Positions 1-5,546 of a DNA stretch of 5,673 nucleotides are shown here, one piece after another. The first letter of the stretch is position 1, and each line of letters begins with the position of its first letter. The notes beneath the pieces are model-generated. The model was given only the letters and a program-made list of their open reading frames with translations. It had not been told where the DNA came from and did no database searches. The stretch comes from DAIQNV01 sp036788215 (GTDB lineage Bacteria; Planctomycetota; Phycisphaerae; Phycisphaerales; UBA1924). The translations under genes were made by a program, and so were the position numbers. The DNA lies in NCBI GenBank assembly GCA_036788215.1, contig DAIQNV010000120.1, forward strand, positions 1 through 5,673. Reading direction: 5' to 3'.

Positions 1-99
1 TCGCCCGGCAAAGACCCGCCGTCGGGTGCGCTGCTGGCAGGCATGGGCCCAGCGATGGATCATCGGGAGGAAGAGCAGACCGATGGTCAGCAGGCCCGA
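1..99 (-). other. Possible fragment of a membrane-associated coding frame, no start seen
   Basis: Directly after the TGA that ends the neighbouring small gene, the same minus-strand frame continues open to the window edge. It encodes a short hydrophobic stretch (roughly SGLLTIGLLFLPM) followed by a basic segment rich in Arg, which has the look of a weak transmembrane helix with a positive cytoplasmic flank. The only ATG in this frame lies after most of the hydrophobic stretch, so it is not a convincing start. It could be the next gene using a rare start, the rest of the upstream gene after an in-frame stop, or chance. The window ends before this can be settled. Confidence 0.2.
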
Positions 100-450
100 T
101 CAGGGTCCCCCACGCGACAGCAGTTCTCGCAGGAACGCCTCATCCTCGTCGAGTTCCGGATGGCGTGATGGGGAAACCACTGCACGGAACGCCCCGAGGC
201 GGTCGATCGCCTCGGCGGCATAGGCCCGGGCGTCCTCCGGCCGGCCGATGTCAGACAGCGTTCCGGCGGCCTGGGTCAGGGCGCTGATTAACGATCCTTC
301 GGCCATGATGTCGCCCGGCAGCAGGCGGGCGTGTGCCCGGGCCACATCGACCATCTCGGTCACCACCGCCGGGATTGCGTCGCGCTGGTCCAGTCTCAGC
401 AGCGTCGTGGTTTCCCACGACAGCATCCCGATGAGGATCTGAACAAACAT
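100..450 (-). CDS. Hypothetical small helical protein, TPR-like
   Basis: This 116-residue protein is not one I recognise. It is predicted almost entirely helical. Residues about 57-90 (ALTQAAGTLSDIGRPEDAR, then AYAAEAIDRL) show the small-residue and hydrophobic spacing of a tetratricopeptide hairpin, with a G-R-P-E-D-A-R turn typical of such repeats. The acidic C-terminus (ELDEDEAFLREL) continues the helical pattern. No signal peptide or catalytic motif is visible. The ATG at 448-450 is the first standard start in the frame, which is open upstream only to a TAG at 577-579. No good Shine-Dalgarno sequence precedes it, so the start, and possibly the integrity of the gene, are uncertain. It lies 157 nt downstream of the M28 peptidase gene on the same strand. 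It could be a remnant of a larger TPR protein. The coding call rests on sensible amino-acid composition, not on a family match. Confidence 0.5.
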   Translation of the reverse strand: MFVQILIGMLSWETTTLLRLDQRDAIPAVVTEMVDVARAHARLLPGDIMAEGSLISALTQAAGTLSDIGRPEDARAYAAEAIDRLGAFRAVVSPSRHPELDEDEAFLRELLSRGGP

Positions 451-566
451 GGTCCGGTGCGGCTGCCCGAGGCTATACAGGCAATCCAGCGGGGCTGTGC
501 CGCGACTCGGCTTGTGCCTTCGCTCAATCGTGGCTTCGTGGGTAACGCCGCGACGGCTCTGGCAGG

Positions 567-588
567 CACCCGCCCCCTACGGGCGGTG
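567..588 (-). terminator. G+C-rich hairpin downstream of the M28 gene, possible weak terminator
   Basis: CGCCC (571-575) pairs with GGGCG (581-585) around a 5-nt loop. CAC (567-569) pairs with GTG (586-588) after one bulged C. It begins about 20 nt beyond the stop of the minus-strand M28 gene, the right place for a terminator or a 3'-end stabiliser. No T-run follows on the minus strand, so intrinsic termination would be inefficient. Confidence 0.3.
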
Positions 589-598
589 GGCTGCGGAG

Positions 599-613
599 CG
601 CTGAGCGTCAGCG
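599..613. other. Small inverted repeat spanning the M28 stop codon
   Basis: CGCTGA (599-604) and TCAGCG (608-613) form a perfect 6-bp stem with a 3-nt loop. The stem includes the TGA of the minus-strand M28 gene (608-610). With the hairpin at 567-588 it makes two successive stem-loops at the 3' end of that transcript. It may be chance in G+C-rich DNA. Confidence 0.25.
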
Positions 614-2533
614 GGCGCGGAGTGTGAGGGTGGTTTCGAGACGATCTCCTTCGCGGATGACGACGACGTCGACGCGGTCGTCGGGCTCGTGCCGGGCGAG
701 CAACTGGACCCACCCGCTGAGCGTCGTGACCTCTTCGCCGCCCCACTCGATGATGCGATCGCCGGCGGCGAGCCCGCCCTCGGAGGCGGAGGTGTTCGGC
801 GAGACCTGGGTGAGCAGCACGCCGGTGCCGCCGGTGTCCTGGGGCTGGACGCCCACGATGACGCGAGAGCGGGGGACGGCGGTCTGTGCGGTGGGCGCGG
901 CGTAGAGCAGGCGGTCCGGCTGGAGCGCCATCGCGGCGGCGATGTTCTCAAAGAAGTCGATGACCTGGACGGCGCCGACGCGGTTGATCTTCCACGCCTC
1001 ATCGCGGTCGGTGTGGTAGTCGTTGTGGAGCGGGTTGATGATCCCGAAGAGCACGGGGACCTCGCCCTCGTAGTAGAACGGCGCGTGGTCGGAGCGCCGG
1101 CCGACGGTCTGGGAGACCGCGAAGTTGAGCGGAGAGGCGTCCATGAAGGGCTGCAGCCACTCCTCGAAGCCCTCGGCGGAGGTGGCGCCCTGCAGGGAGA
1201 GCCCGCCATCCACGACGCGGCCGATCATGTCCATGTTGAGCATGAGCACGTGATCCTCGATCGGCGCGATCGGGTTCGCGACATAGTGGTAGGCCCCGTT
1301 GAGGCCCGACTCCTCGGCGTCGAACCCCATGAAGAGGATCGAGCGGGCGTCGGTGCCCTCGGGCAGTTCGGCGTAGGTGCGCGAGAGCCGGTCGGCGAGG
1401 ATGAGTACGCCGGCGGTGCCCGATGCGTTGTCGTCGGCGCCCTCGTGGATCTCGGCGAGCGTGCGGGGGAGGCCGAAGCCTCCGTTGCCGGTGTGGTCGA
1501 AGTGCCCACCGATCACGATGTACTCGTGCGCGAGGTCGCCCCGGCCCGGGAGGAGGGCGGCGATGTTCTCGGGGATAAGCGTTGTGCGGGCGATGTCGGC
1601 GTAGAGCCTGATCTCGCCCCCGAGCTCGATGATTTCGGGCCGGTCGTCGACGAGGCTCTGGAACGCGTCGAGCGACCTGCCCTGCGCATCGAGCGTGGAG
1701 ACGAGACGGTCGCCCGCGTCGGCGGACATATGCAGGACGGGCACGTCGACGAGCGATCGCCCGCCTCCGCCCGAGGGCAGGAGCTGGGTGGCCCGCTCGT
1801 CATCCGAGCGGGTCGGGTTGATGATGATGACGGCTTCGGGGTTGCGCTCGGCGACCGCGCCGAGCTTGCGGTTGAAGCTCGCGGCGTCGGACCATTGCCC
1901 GCCGGTGAAGCGGCTGCGGCCCTGCGCGTCCATGGGCTCGAAGCGGAGCATGACCGCGATCTTGCCCGTGAGATCGAGGTCCGGGTCGGGGGCGTAGGCG
2001 TCGTACTCCGCGTTGCCGGTCGAGTAGCCCACGAAGACCGCCGGGCCCTGGACGGCACCGCCGGTGCCGAGCCCGGTGACATTGAAGTCCTGGCCCGGGA
2101 CCAGGTCGCCGACGCTCGCGCCTTCGACACCGGAGGCGCTCATCGCCTGGGCGACCACCTCGGCGCGGCCCGGGAGCTCGAAGGGCTGGCGGAACGACCC
2201 GCCTCCGTCGGCGCCGGTGAACGGCGGCACGAGGCCGGCCTTCGAGAAGTAGAACTCGAGGTAGGCCTTGGCGTATTCGGACCCGGGCGTGCCCGGCGTG
2301 CGGCCCTGCATGAAGGGGTTCGCCAGCGTGGAGATGTGCATGTCGAACGCGCGGACGTCATCGGATACGCTCGCCAGCGCATCCGCGATGGGGGAGATCA
2401 GTTCGGCGGGCGTGAGCGCGGCGCGGGCGGAGGGGGCGGGGGTGCGTGATGCGGACGCGGCGTCATTCGCCGACGCGGACGACGCGAGGCCGGCGATCGC
2501 GAGGAGAGTGCAACCGAGGAGTGACTGGATCAT
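608..2533 (-). CDS. Exported M28-family zinc aminopeptidase with PA-like and PDZ domains
   Basis: This 641-residue protein should remove N-terminal residues from peptides outside the cytoplasm, using two zinc ions. Residues 1-22 form a signal peptide (hydrophobic core LLAIAGLA, likely cut after SASA), although its n-region has no Lys or Arg. Residues about 150-290 resemble the protease-associated insert of M28 enzymes (FVGYS, then GKIAVMLR). The peptidase domain shows the M28 site in order: GGHFDH with H344 and D346, GADDNASG with the bridging Asp (367/368), FDAEESG with catalytic E407 and zinc ligand E408, NMDMIG with D435, and DYHTDRD with H507. Residues about 555-641 form a PDZ domain (GVLLTQV, then GGLAAGDRIIEWGG), which could bind peptide tails or regulate the site. 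The frame stays open far upstream, but only antisense to the M24 gene; this ATG is chosen because it has a signal peptide and an AGAGAGG ribosome site. It is divergent from the M24 peptidase. The family call is very firm; the substrate is unknown. Confidence 0.93.
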   Translation of the reverse strand: MIQSLLGCTLLAIAGLASSASANDAASASRTPAPSARAALTPAELISPIADALASVSDDVRAFDMHISTLANPFMQGRTPGTPGSEYAKAYLEFYFSKAGLVPPFTGADGGGSFRQPFELPGRAEVVAQAMSASGVEGASVGDLVPGQDFNVTGLGTGGAVQGPAVFVGYSTGNAEYDAYAPDPDLDLTGKIAVMLRFEPMDAQGRSRFTGGQWSDAASFNRKLGAVAERNPEAVIIINPTRSDDERATQLLPSGGGGRSLVDVPVLHMSADAGDRLVSTLDAQGRSLDAFQSLVDDRPEIIELGGEIRLYADIARTTLIPENIAALLPGRGDLAHEYIVIGGHFDHTGNGGFGLPRTLAEIHEGADDNASGTAGVLILADRLSRTYAELPEGTDARSILFMGFDAEESGLNGAYHYVANPIAPIEDHVLMLNMDMIGRVVDGGLSLQGATSAEGFEEWLQPFMDASPLNFAVSQTVGRRSDHAPFYYEGEVPVLFGIINPLHNDYHTDRDEAWKINRVGAVQVIDFFENIAAAMALQPDRLLYAAPTAQTAVPRSRVIVGVQPQDTGGTGVLLTQVSPNTSASEGGLAAGDRIIEWGGEEVTTLSGWVQLLARHEPDDRVDVVVIREGDRLETTLTLRAR

Positions 2534-2539
2534 GACGCG

Positions 2540-2546
2540 CCTCTCT
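2540..2546 (-). promoter_or_regulatory. Ribosome binding site fixing the start of the M28 gene
   Basis: On the minus strand AGAGAGG sits 6 nt before the ATG at 2531-2533. It decides the start in a frame that remains open for another 1.39 kb upstream. Confidence 0.6.
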
Positions 2547-2593
2547 TGTTTGCGGAGGTGGTTTCGTCGGGCGGACTGACGGTAGGCACGATG

Positions 2594-2605
2594 GGCCGAT
2601 CGGCC
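2594..2605. repeat. Perfect 12-bp palindrome, possible operator
   Basis: GGCCGATCGGCC is fully self-complementary. Allowing one inserted G it extends to an imperfect ATGG/CCAT-flanked palindrome (2591-2607). It lies 61 nt upstream of the M28 start and about 118 nt upstream of the M24 start, where a dimeric regulator could act. Confidence 0.35.
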
Positions 2606-2722
2606 ATCGAGCACCAACCTGCTCGGCTTACAGGACTTACAGACAAGAAGATCGAGATCTGCGTGAACTGATGGGCGCAGGCGTCCGGGCGTTGCGGGTC
2701 GGGCGGGGGTACATTGGCGCGC

Positions 2723-4099
2723 ATGAAGCCCACCGCACTCGCCCTCGCGCTGATCGCGCTGTTCGCCCCCGTCGTCTCGGGCCAGGTCGATGACCTGACG
2801 GTGCTCGTGCCCCACGAGACGCCTGACAAGACTCTGCCCCGGGGCGATGCGGCGCTGGGCGTCGCGGGGCCCCGCGGGCTCATCACCCGCGAGGTCTACC
2901 GGGAGCGGCGCCTCCGCCTGCTGCGGCACATGCGGGAGAACGGGTACACCGCGGCGGTCATTTTCAACGATGTGAGCGACTCGCCTTCCGGTGGGCCCGA
3001 CCGGTCCGGGCTCGACTTCTACTACCTCACGGGCATCGAGCACGAGCCCGGTGCCGCGGTGCTGCTTGACCCGGAGGCCGACCAGTACACCGAGTCCCTC
3101 TACCTGCCGAGTCTCGACGCGGAGGACCACATCTGGCACGGCGAGCGTGCGGCCCTCGGTCGCGAGGTCGAGCTGAGCACGGGCTTCGCGCGGGTCCGGC
3201 GCATCGGCTCGCTTCCAGGGGCGCTCGCGTCGGCGATCCTGACGGGTGAATCGCAGAAGGCGGTGTTCCTCGGGCCTGTGGTGGGGTACACGAGCGCGGT
3301 CCCGAAGCAGCTCCAGGTGCTGCGTGACGCAACTTCCCGCATCCCGGGCGCCTCGGTCGGGCTCGACCGCGAGATCCTGCCCGCGATGCGCCAGGCCAAG
3401 GACGAGCTGGAGATCGAGCTGACGCGCCGCGCGATCGCCAACACCGCTGCGGGTCTGCGGGCGGGGATGGGGCGTGTGGAACCGGGCATGACCGAGTTCG
3501 AGCTGCGCACGATCATCGAGACCGCGTTCCGCGAGGCGGGGTCCCGTCGCCTCGCGTTCGGGAGCATCGTGGGGTCGGGCCCGAATTCCTGCGTGCTGCA
3601 CTACCGGGGCGAGCACGACCACCGCGTGATGCGGTCGGGCGAACTCGTGCTGTGCGATGTCGGGGCGGAGGTGGAGAACTACGCGGCGGATGTCACCCGG
3701 ACCTTCCCGGTCTCGGGCACCTTCACCCCGCGCCAGCGGGAGGTGTACGAGGTGGTGCTCCGCGCCGCCGACGAGGCGATCGCGGCGGTCCGCCCGGGGG
3801 TGACCTTCCGCGAACTCAACGACATCGCCCGGGGGGTGATCGAAGGGGCCGGCTACACCGACGACATGAAGCACGGGCTCGGGCATTTCCTCGGGCTGTA
3901 TGTGCACGACGCGGGCAACCATCACCTGCCCCTGACGCCCGGGACGATCATCACGATCGAGCCCGGGATCTACCTGCCGGGCGAGGACATCGGGATTCGG
4001 ATCGAGGACGATGTGCTCGTGACGGAGACGGGGTTCGAGGTGCTGTCGACGGGCATCCCCCGCACCGCGGATGAGATCGAGGCGTTCATGCGAAGGTGA
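2723..4099 (+). CDS. Exported Xaa-Pro aminopeptidase (M24B, aminopeptidase P type)
   Basis: This 458-residue enzyme is predicted to release an N-terminal residue that precedes proline, using a two-metal (usually Mn) site. Residues 1-20 form a signal peptide (MKPTALALALIALF, cut near VSG-Q), so it acts in the periplasm or outside, unlike classical cytosolic PepP. Residues about 52-185 match the aminopeptidase P N-terminal domain (FYYLTGIEHEPG, then HIWHGERAALG). The pita-bread catalytic domain spans about 225-455 with all five metal ligands: D312 (CDVGAE), D323 (ADVTRTFP), H388 (HGLGHFLG), E413 (TIEPGIY) and E428 (RIEDD). The supporting histidines H293, H384 and H395 are also present. ATG at 2723 is chosen because it directly begins a good signal peptide. 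An in-frame TTG at 2714 would add three residues and has the better spacing (4 nt) from the GGGGG at 2705-2709, so it is a real alternative. The gene is divergent from the M28 peptidase, which suggests joint peptide degradation. Confidence 0.94.
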   Translation: MKPTALALALIALFAPVVSGQVDDLTVLVPHETPDKTLPRGDAALGVAGPRGLITREVYRERRLRLLRHMRENGYTAAVIFNDVSDSPSGGPDRSGLDFYYLTGIEHEPGAAVLLDPEADQYTESLYLPSLDAEDHIWHGERAALGREVELSTGFARVRRIGSLPGALASAILTGESQKAVFLGPVVGYTSAVPKQLQVLRDATSRIPGASVGLDREILPAMRQAKDELEIELTRRAIANTAAGLRAGMGRVEPGMTEFELRTIIETAFREAGSRRLAFGSIVGSGPNSCVLHYRGEHDHRVMRSGELVLCDVGAEVENYAADVTRTFPVSGTFTPRQREVYEVVLRAADEAIAAVRPGVTFRELNDIARGVIEGAGYTDDMKHGLGHFLGLYVHDAGNHHLPLTPGTIITIEPGIYLPGEDIGIRIEDDVLVTETGFEVLSTGIPRTADEIEAFMRR

Positions 4100-4147
4100 G
4101 GGGCGGGGACCGGATGATCGGGGGGCGTCATGGCGTGGCCCGGCCGG

Positions 4148-4175
4148 TCAGGGCATGGCTCGCTCAGGGCATGGC
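4148..4175. repeat. 12-nt direct repeat duplicating the 3' end of the pseudopilin-like gene
   Basis: TCAGGGCATGGC occurs at 4148-4159 and again at 4164-4175, separated by 4 nt. Read on the minus strand this is GCCATGCCCTGA, the last three sense codons plus stop of the pseudopilin-like gene, repeated just beyond its stop. The 16-nt offset is not a multiple of three. It lies in the 64-nt gap where the M24 gene and this gene converge. I see no clear terminator hairpin with a T-run in that gap. Confidence 0.6.
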
Positions 4176-4586
4176 GGGGACACGAAGGGAGCGGAGGACC
4201 TCGTCGTCGTCGGTATCGTGCTCGAGGTCCTGGCCCGCGCTGATGACATCGAGCATGGTCGCGGGGCCTTCCTTGCGGGATTCGTAGCGGACGAGGGTGC
4301 CGAACTCGTCCTTGGCCTCGGGCATCCACTCGATGCCCAGGTCCTCGGGGGAGGCGGGGAGCTTTCCGGTTTCAAGCTGGTACTGGACCGCGAGGGTGAG
4401 CATCTGGCGGTCGTCGGTTTCCTGCTTGAACTCCAGGGCGTTGTCGCGGGAGTCGCCGACGGCTTCGGCGTAGCTCTTGCCCCCCGGGGCGGCGGCGAAG
4501 TAGAGAGCGAGGACGATGAGCATGACGACGAGGATGGCGACGAGGCCGAGACCGGAGAAGGCGCGGGGGTGGGTGTGCTGCTGCAT
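4164..4586 (-). CDS. Membrane-anchored GspG-like (pseudopilin-type) protein without a prepilin cleavage site
   Basis: This 140-residue protein has one membrane helix at residues about 11-33 (hydrophobic from GLGLVAILVV onward) and a soluble domain outside. The soluble part resembles the C-terminal half of type II secretion major pseudopilins. A long helix runs through ALEFKQ to QYQLETG, followed by KLPASPEDLG, then DEFG (93-96, the place of the family's DPWG), then SAGQD (116-120) and an acidic DTDDDEV (124-130) matching the family's calcium-binding S-x-G-x-D loop with DDI. The usual prepilin motif (G, then FTLIE with Glu at +5) is absent: the N-terminus reads RAFSGLGLV. It therefore may stay as a monomeric membrane protein instead of assembling. 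The ATG at 4584-4586 is preceded by AGAAGG at a 7-nt spacing, a good ribosome site. It lies 54 nt after the upstream membrane gene on the same strand. The coding call is solid; the pseudopilin link is from the motif pattern only. Confidence 0.75.
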   Translation of the reverse strand: MQQHTHPRAFSGLGLVAILVVMLIVLALYFAAAPGGKSYAEAVGDSRDNALEFKQETDDRQMLTLAVQYQLETGKLPASPEDLGIEWMPEAKDEFGTLVRYESRKEGPATMLDVISAGQDLEHDTDDDEVLRSLRVPAMP

Positions 4587-4640
4587 GCGGTTCCCTTCTA
4601 GCGGATCTACATCCCGTATCGGTATCGAGGCCCGAGATCA
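4587..4640 (-). promoter_or_regulatory. Short leader upstream of the pseudopilin-like gene
   Basis: This 54-nt gap follows the stop of the membrane protein gene. It contains a tandem GTATCG-GTATCG at 4616-4627 and the AGAAGG ribosome site (4594-4599) of the pseudopilin-like gene. TAGATC on the minus strand near 4603-4608 is a loose -10 candidate. I see no clear terminator, so read-through from the upstream gene is possible. Confidence 0.3.
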
Positions 4641-5546
4641 CTAGGTCCCGCCTTTGGCCCCGGATTCGAGCGGTGTGTCCTCGCGAAGTGTCTTTGCCAA
4701 GCTCGGAATCGTCCGCTCGCTGAGCCCAGCCACTACAGCCAGCACCCCCGGTACATACTTTATGCTCGTCGCCTGCTGCAGGGGTGCCAAAATCAGTCCA
4801 TCGCGAAACGCAGCAACGACCAAAGCCGCAGCAACAGCACCGACGGCGACGCGAGAGAATGCTTCTAGGACAAGGAGATGCAACGACGATACCGAGGACA
4901 CCCTAATATCCTCAAGTCGTAGCGCGATACTTACAAAAGCACCAACAGATCCAAGGGTAGCAACGGCCACTAGTTCCAGAAGCGCCGAGGGCACCCATTG
5001 GGACAACCACGCGGTTTGGATGGAGACGACTAGGCCGGCTGCGAGAGTCAGCAGCACGACGGCAAGAGATGTCCCGAGATACCGAAACCGGAATATTTCT
5101 GCCGTTCGATCAACGTAGTACTGCCTTGCCGACGCTAGTGCCTTAACGGCATTTGACAAACTTCCGTCGTCTAGCATGATGCCGATCGCTGTTCCAGCTA
5201 GCGTGTGATACTGTACTTTTTGACTTCTTGAAAAATGTCCTGTACTCGCAGCCCAAAGAGGAGCGAGCTCGACCTCAAACTCAGCCATTCCATCCGGCCA
5301 CGAACCACCGCGGTAATCTTTGACACGAATCTCATACTTCAGCTCGCACTTCTTGTCGAGCCAAACAAGGAACCCGTCTCCTTGGCAGATCGCTTTTGCT
5401 AGGTACTTTCCGTCGAGCTCGGGGTGCTGCCGCCCCTCCTCAAGGTCCTTGAGATTGCGTGCCTCCACCCGCCCGCCGTGCGACTTGCTTTCTGCCTCAC
5501 CAGTCGCAGTGTCCGGTCCTCCTTGACTACCTTGATGAACACTCAC
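4641..5546 (-). CDS. Multi-pass membrane protein of unknown function, low-G+C accessory gene
   Basis: I do not recognise this family. From the GTG at 5544-5546 it is 301 residues. Residues 1-45 are polar and likely disordered, 46-125 form a mixed beta-rich soluble segment (FLVWLDKKCELKYEIRV), and 128-156 form a charged helix ending in RFRYLG. Four hydrophobic segments follow at about 157-179, 187-209, 229-247 and 263-277. Two short motifs stand out: GSVGAFVSIALRL (199-211) and AGLSERTIPSL (273-283). From memory, a G-F/L-SER near a final helix recurs in uncharacterised bacterial membrane proteins. The GTG start overlaps the mutase stop as GTGA, suggesting translational coupling. The frame is open farther upstream to an ATG at 5613-5615, but that stretch is coding DNA of the mutase in another frame. 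Alternative starts are GTG at 5549 or 5468; none has a strong ribosome site. The DNA is about 50% G+C in two samples, unlike its neighbours, which suggests transfer. Confidence 0.8.
   Translation of the reverse strand: MSVHQGSQGGPDTATGEAESKSHGGRVEARNLKDLEEGRQHPELDGKYLAKAICQGDGFLVWLDKKCELKYEIRVKDYRGGSWPDGMAEFEVELAPLWAASTGHFSRSQKVQYHTLAGTAIGIMLDDGSLSNAVKALASARQYYVDRTAEIFRFRYLGTSLAVVLLTLAAGLVVSIQTAWLSQWVPSALLELVAVATLGSVGAFVSIALRLEDIRVSSVSSLHLLVLEAFSRVAVGAVAAALVVAAFRDGLILAPLQQATSIKYVPGVLAVVAGLSERTIPSLAKTLREDTPLESGAKGGT

Larger units (their letters stand above)
2534..2722. promoter_or_regulatory. Divergent intergenic control region between the two peptidase genes
   Basis: This 189-nt gap separates the starts of the M28 (minus) and M24 (plus) genes, so promoters for both should lie here. 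It holds a perfect palindrome GGCCGATCGGCC at 2594-2605, two copies of CTTACAG at 2627-2633 and 2636-2642 (9-bp period), and an inverted repeat AGATC-GA-GATCT at 2649-2660. These are plausible operator elements for shared control of the pair. I see no convincing -35/-10 pair on either strand; TTGTCT on the minus strand near 2643 is only a loose -35 candidate. The central part is visibly less G+C-rich than the flanking genes, as promoter DNA often is. Confidence 0.45.

Noticed and set aside
1..20. Lipoprotein signal for the M28 enzyme (LLGC at residues 5-8)
   Set aside because: The Cys is at residue 8, too close to the N-terminus for a lipobox, and the hydrophobic core follows it. Standard cleavage after SASA fits better. 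The residues lie at about 2510-2533 in the window; the listed coordinates are only a placeholder.
689..2449. Plus-strand open frame of 586 codons
   Set aside because: It lies antisense to the M28 peptidase, whose catalytic motifs are all intact. The product is a Gly, Val, Glu and Arg-rich low-complexity string typical of a codon-position shadow.
2534..3925. Extension of the M28 reading frame by 464 residues upstream of the chosen ATG
   Set aside because: It runs antisense to the well-supported M24 gene and through the promoter gap. The extension is His, Arg and Asp rich without domain patterns, as expected from a shadow frame in high-G+C DNA. A signal peptide and ribosome site sit at the internal ATG.
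4100..4163. Bidirectional terminator in the convergent gap
   Set aside because: There is a CCGGCCGG palindrome (4140-4147) and G-runs, but no stable stem followed by a T-run on either strand.
4071..4601. Plus-strand open frame of 176 codons across the convergent gap
   Set aside because: It is antisense to the pseudopilin-like gene, has repetitive VLDREGE-like composition and lacks a ribosome site. The minus-strand gene has a membrane helix and family-like motifs.
4654..5118. Plus-strand open frame of 154 codons
   Set aside because: It is antisense to the four membrane segments of the minus-strand gene. Its Ser, Thr, Ala and Arg-rich product has no recognisable pattern.
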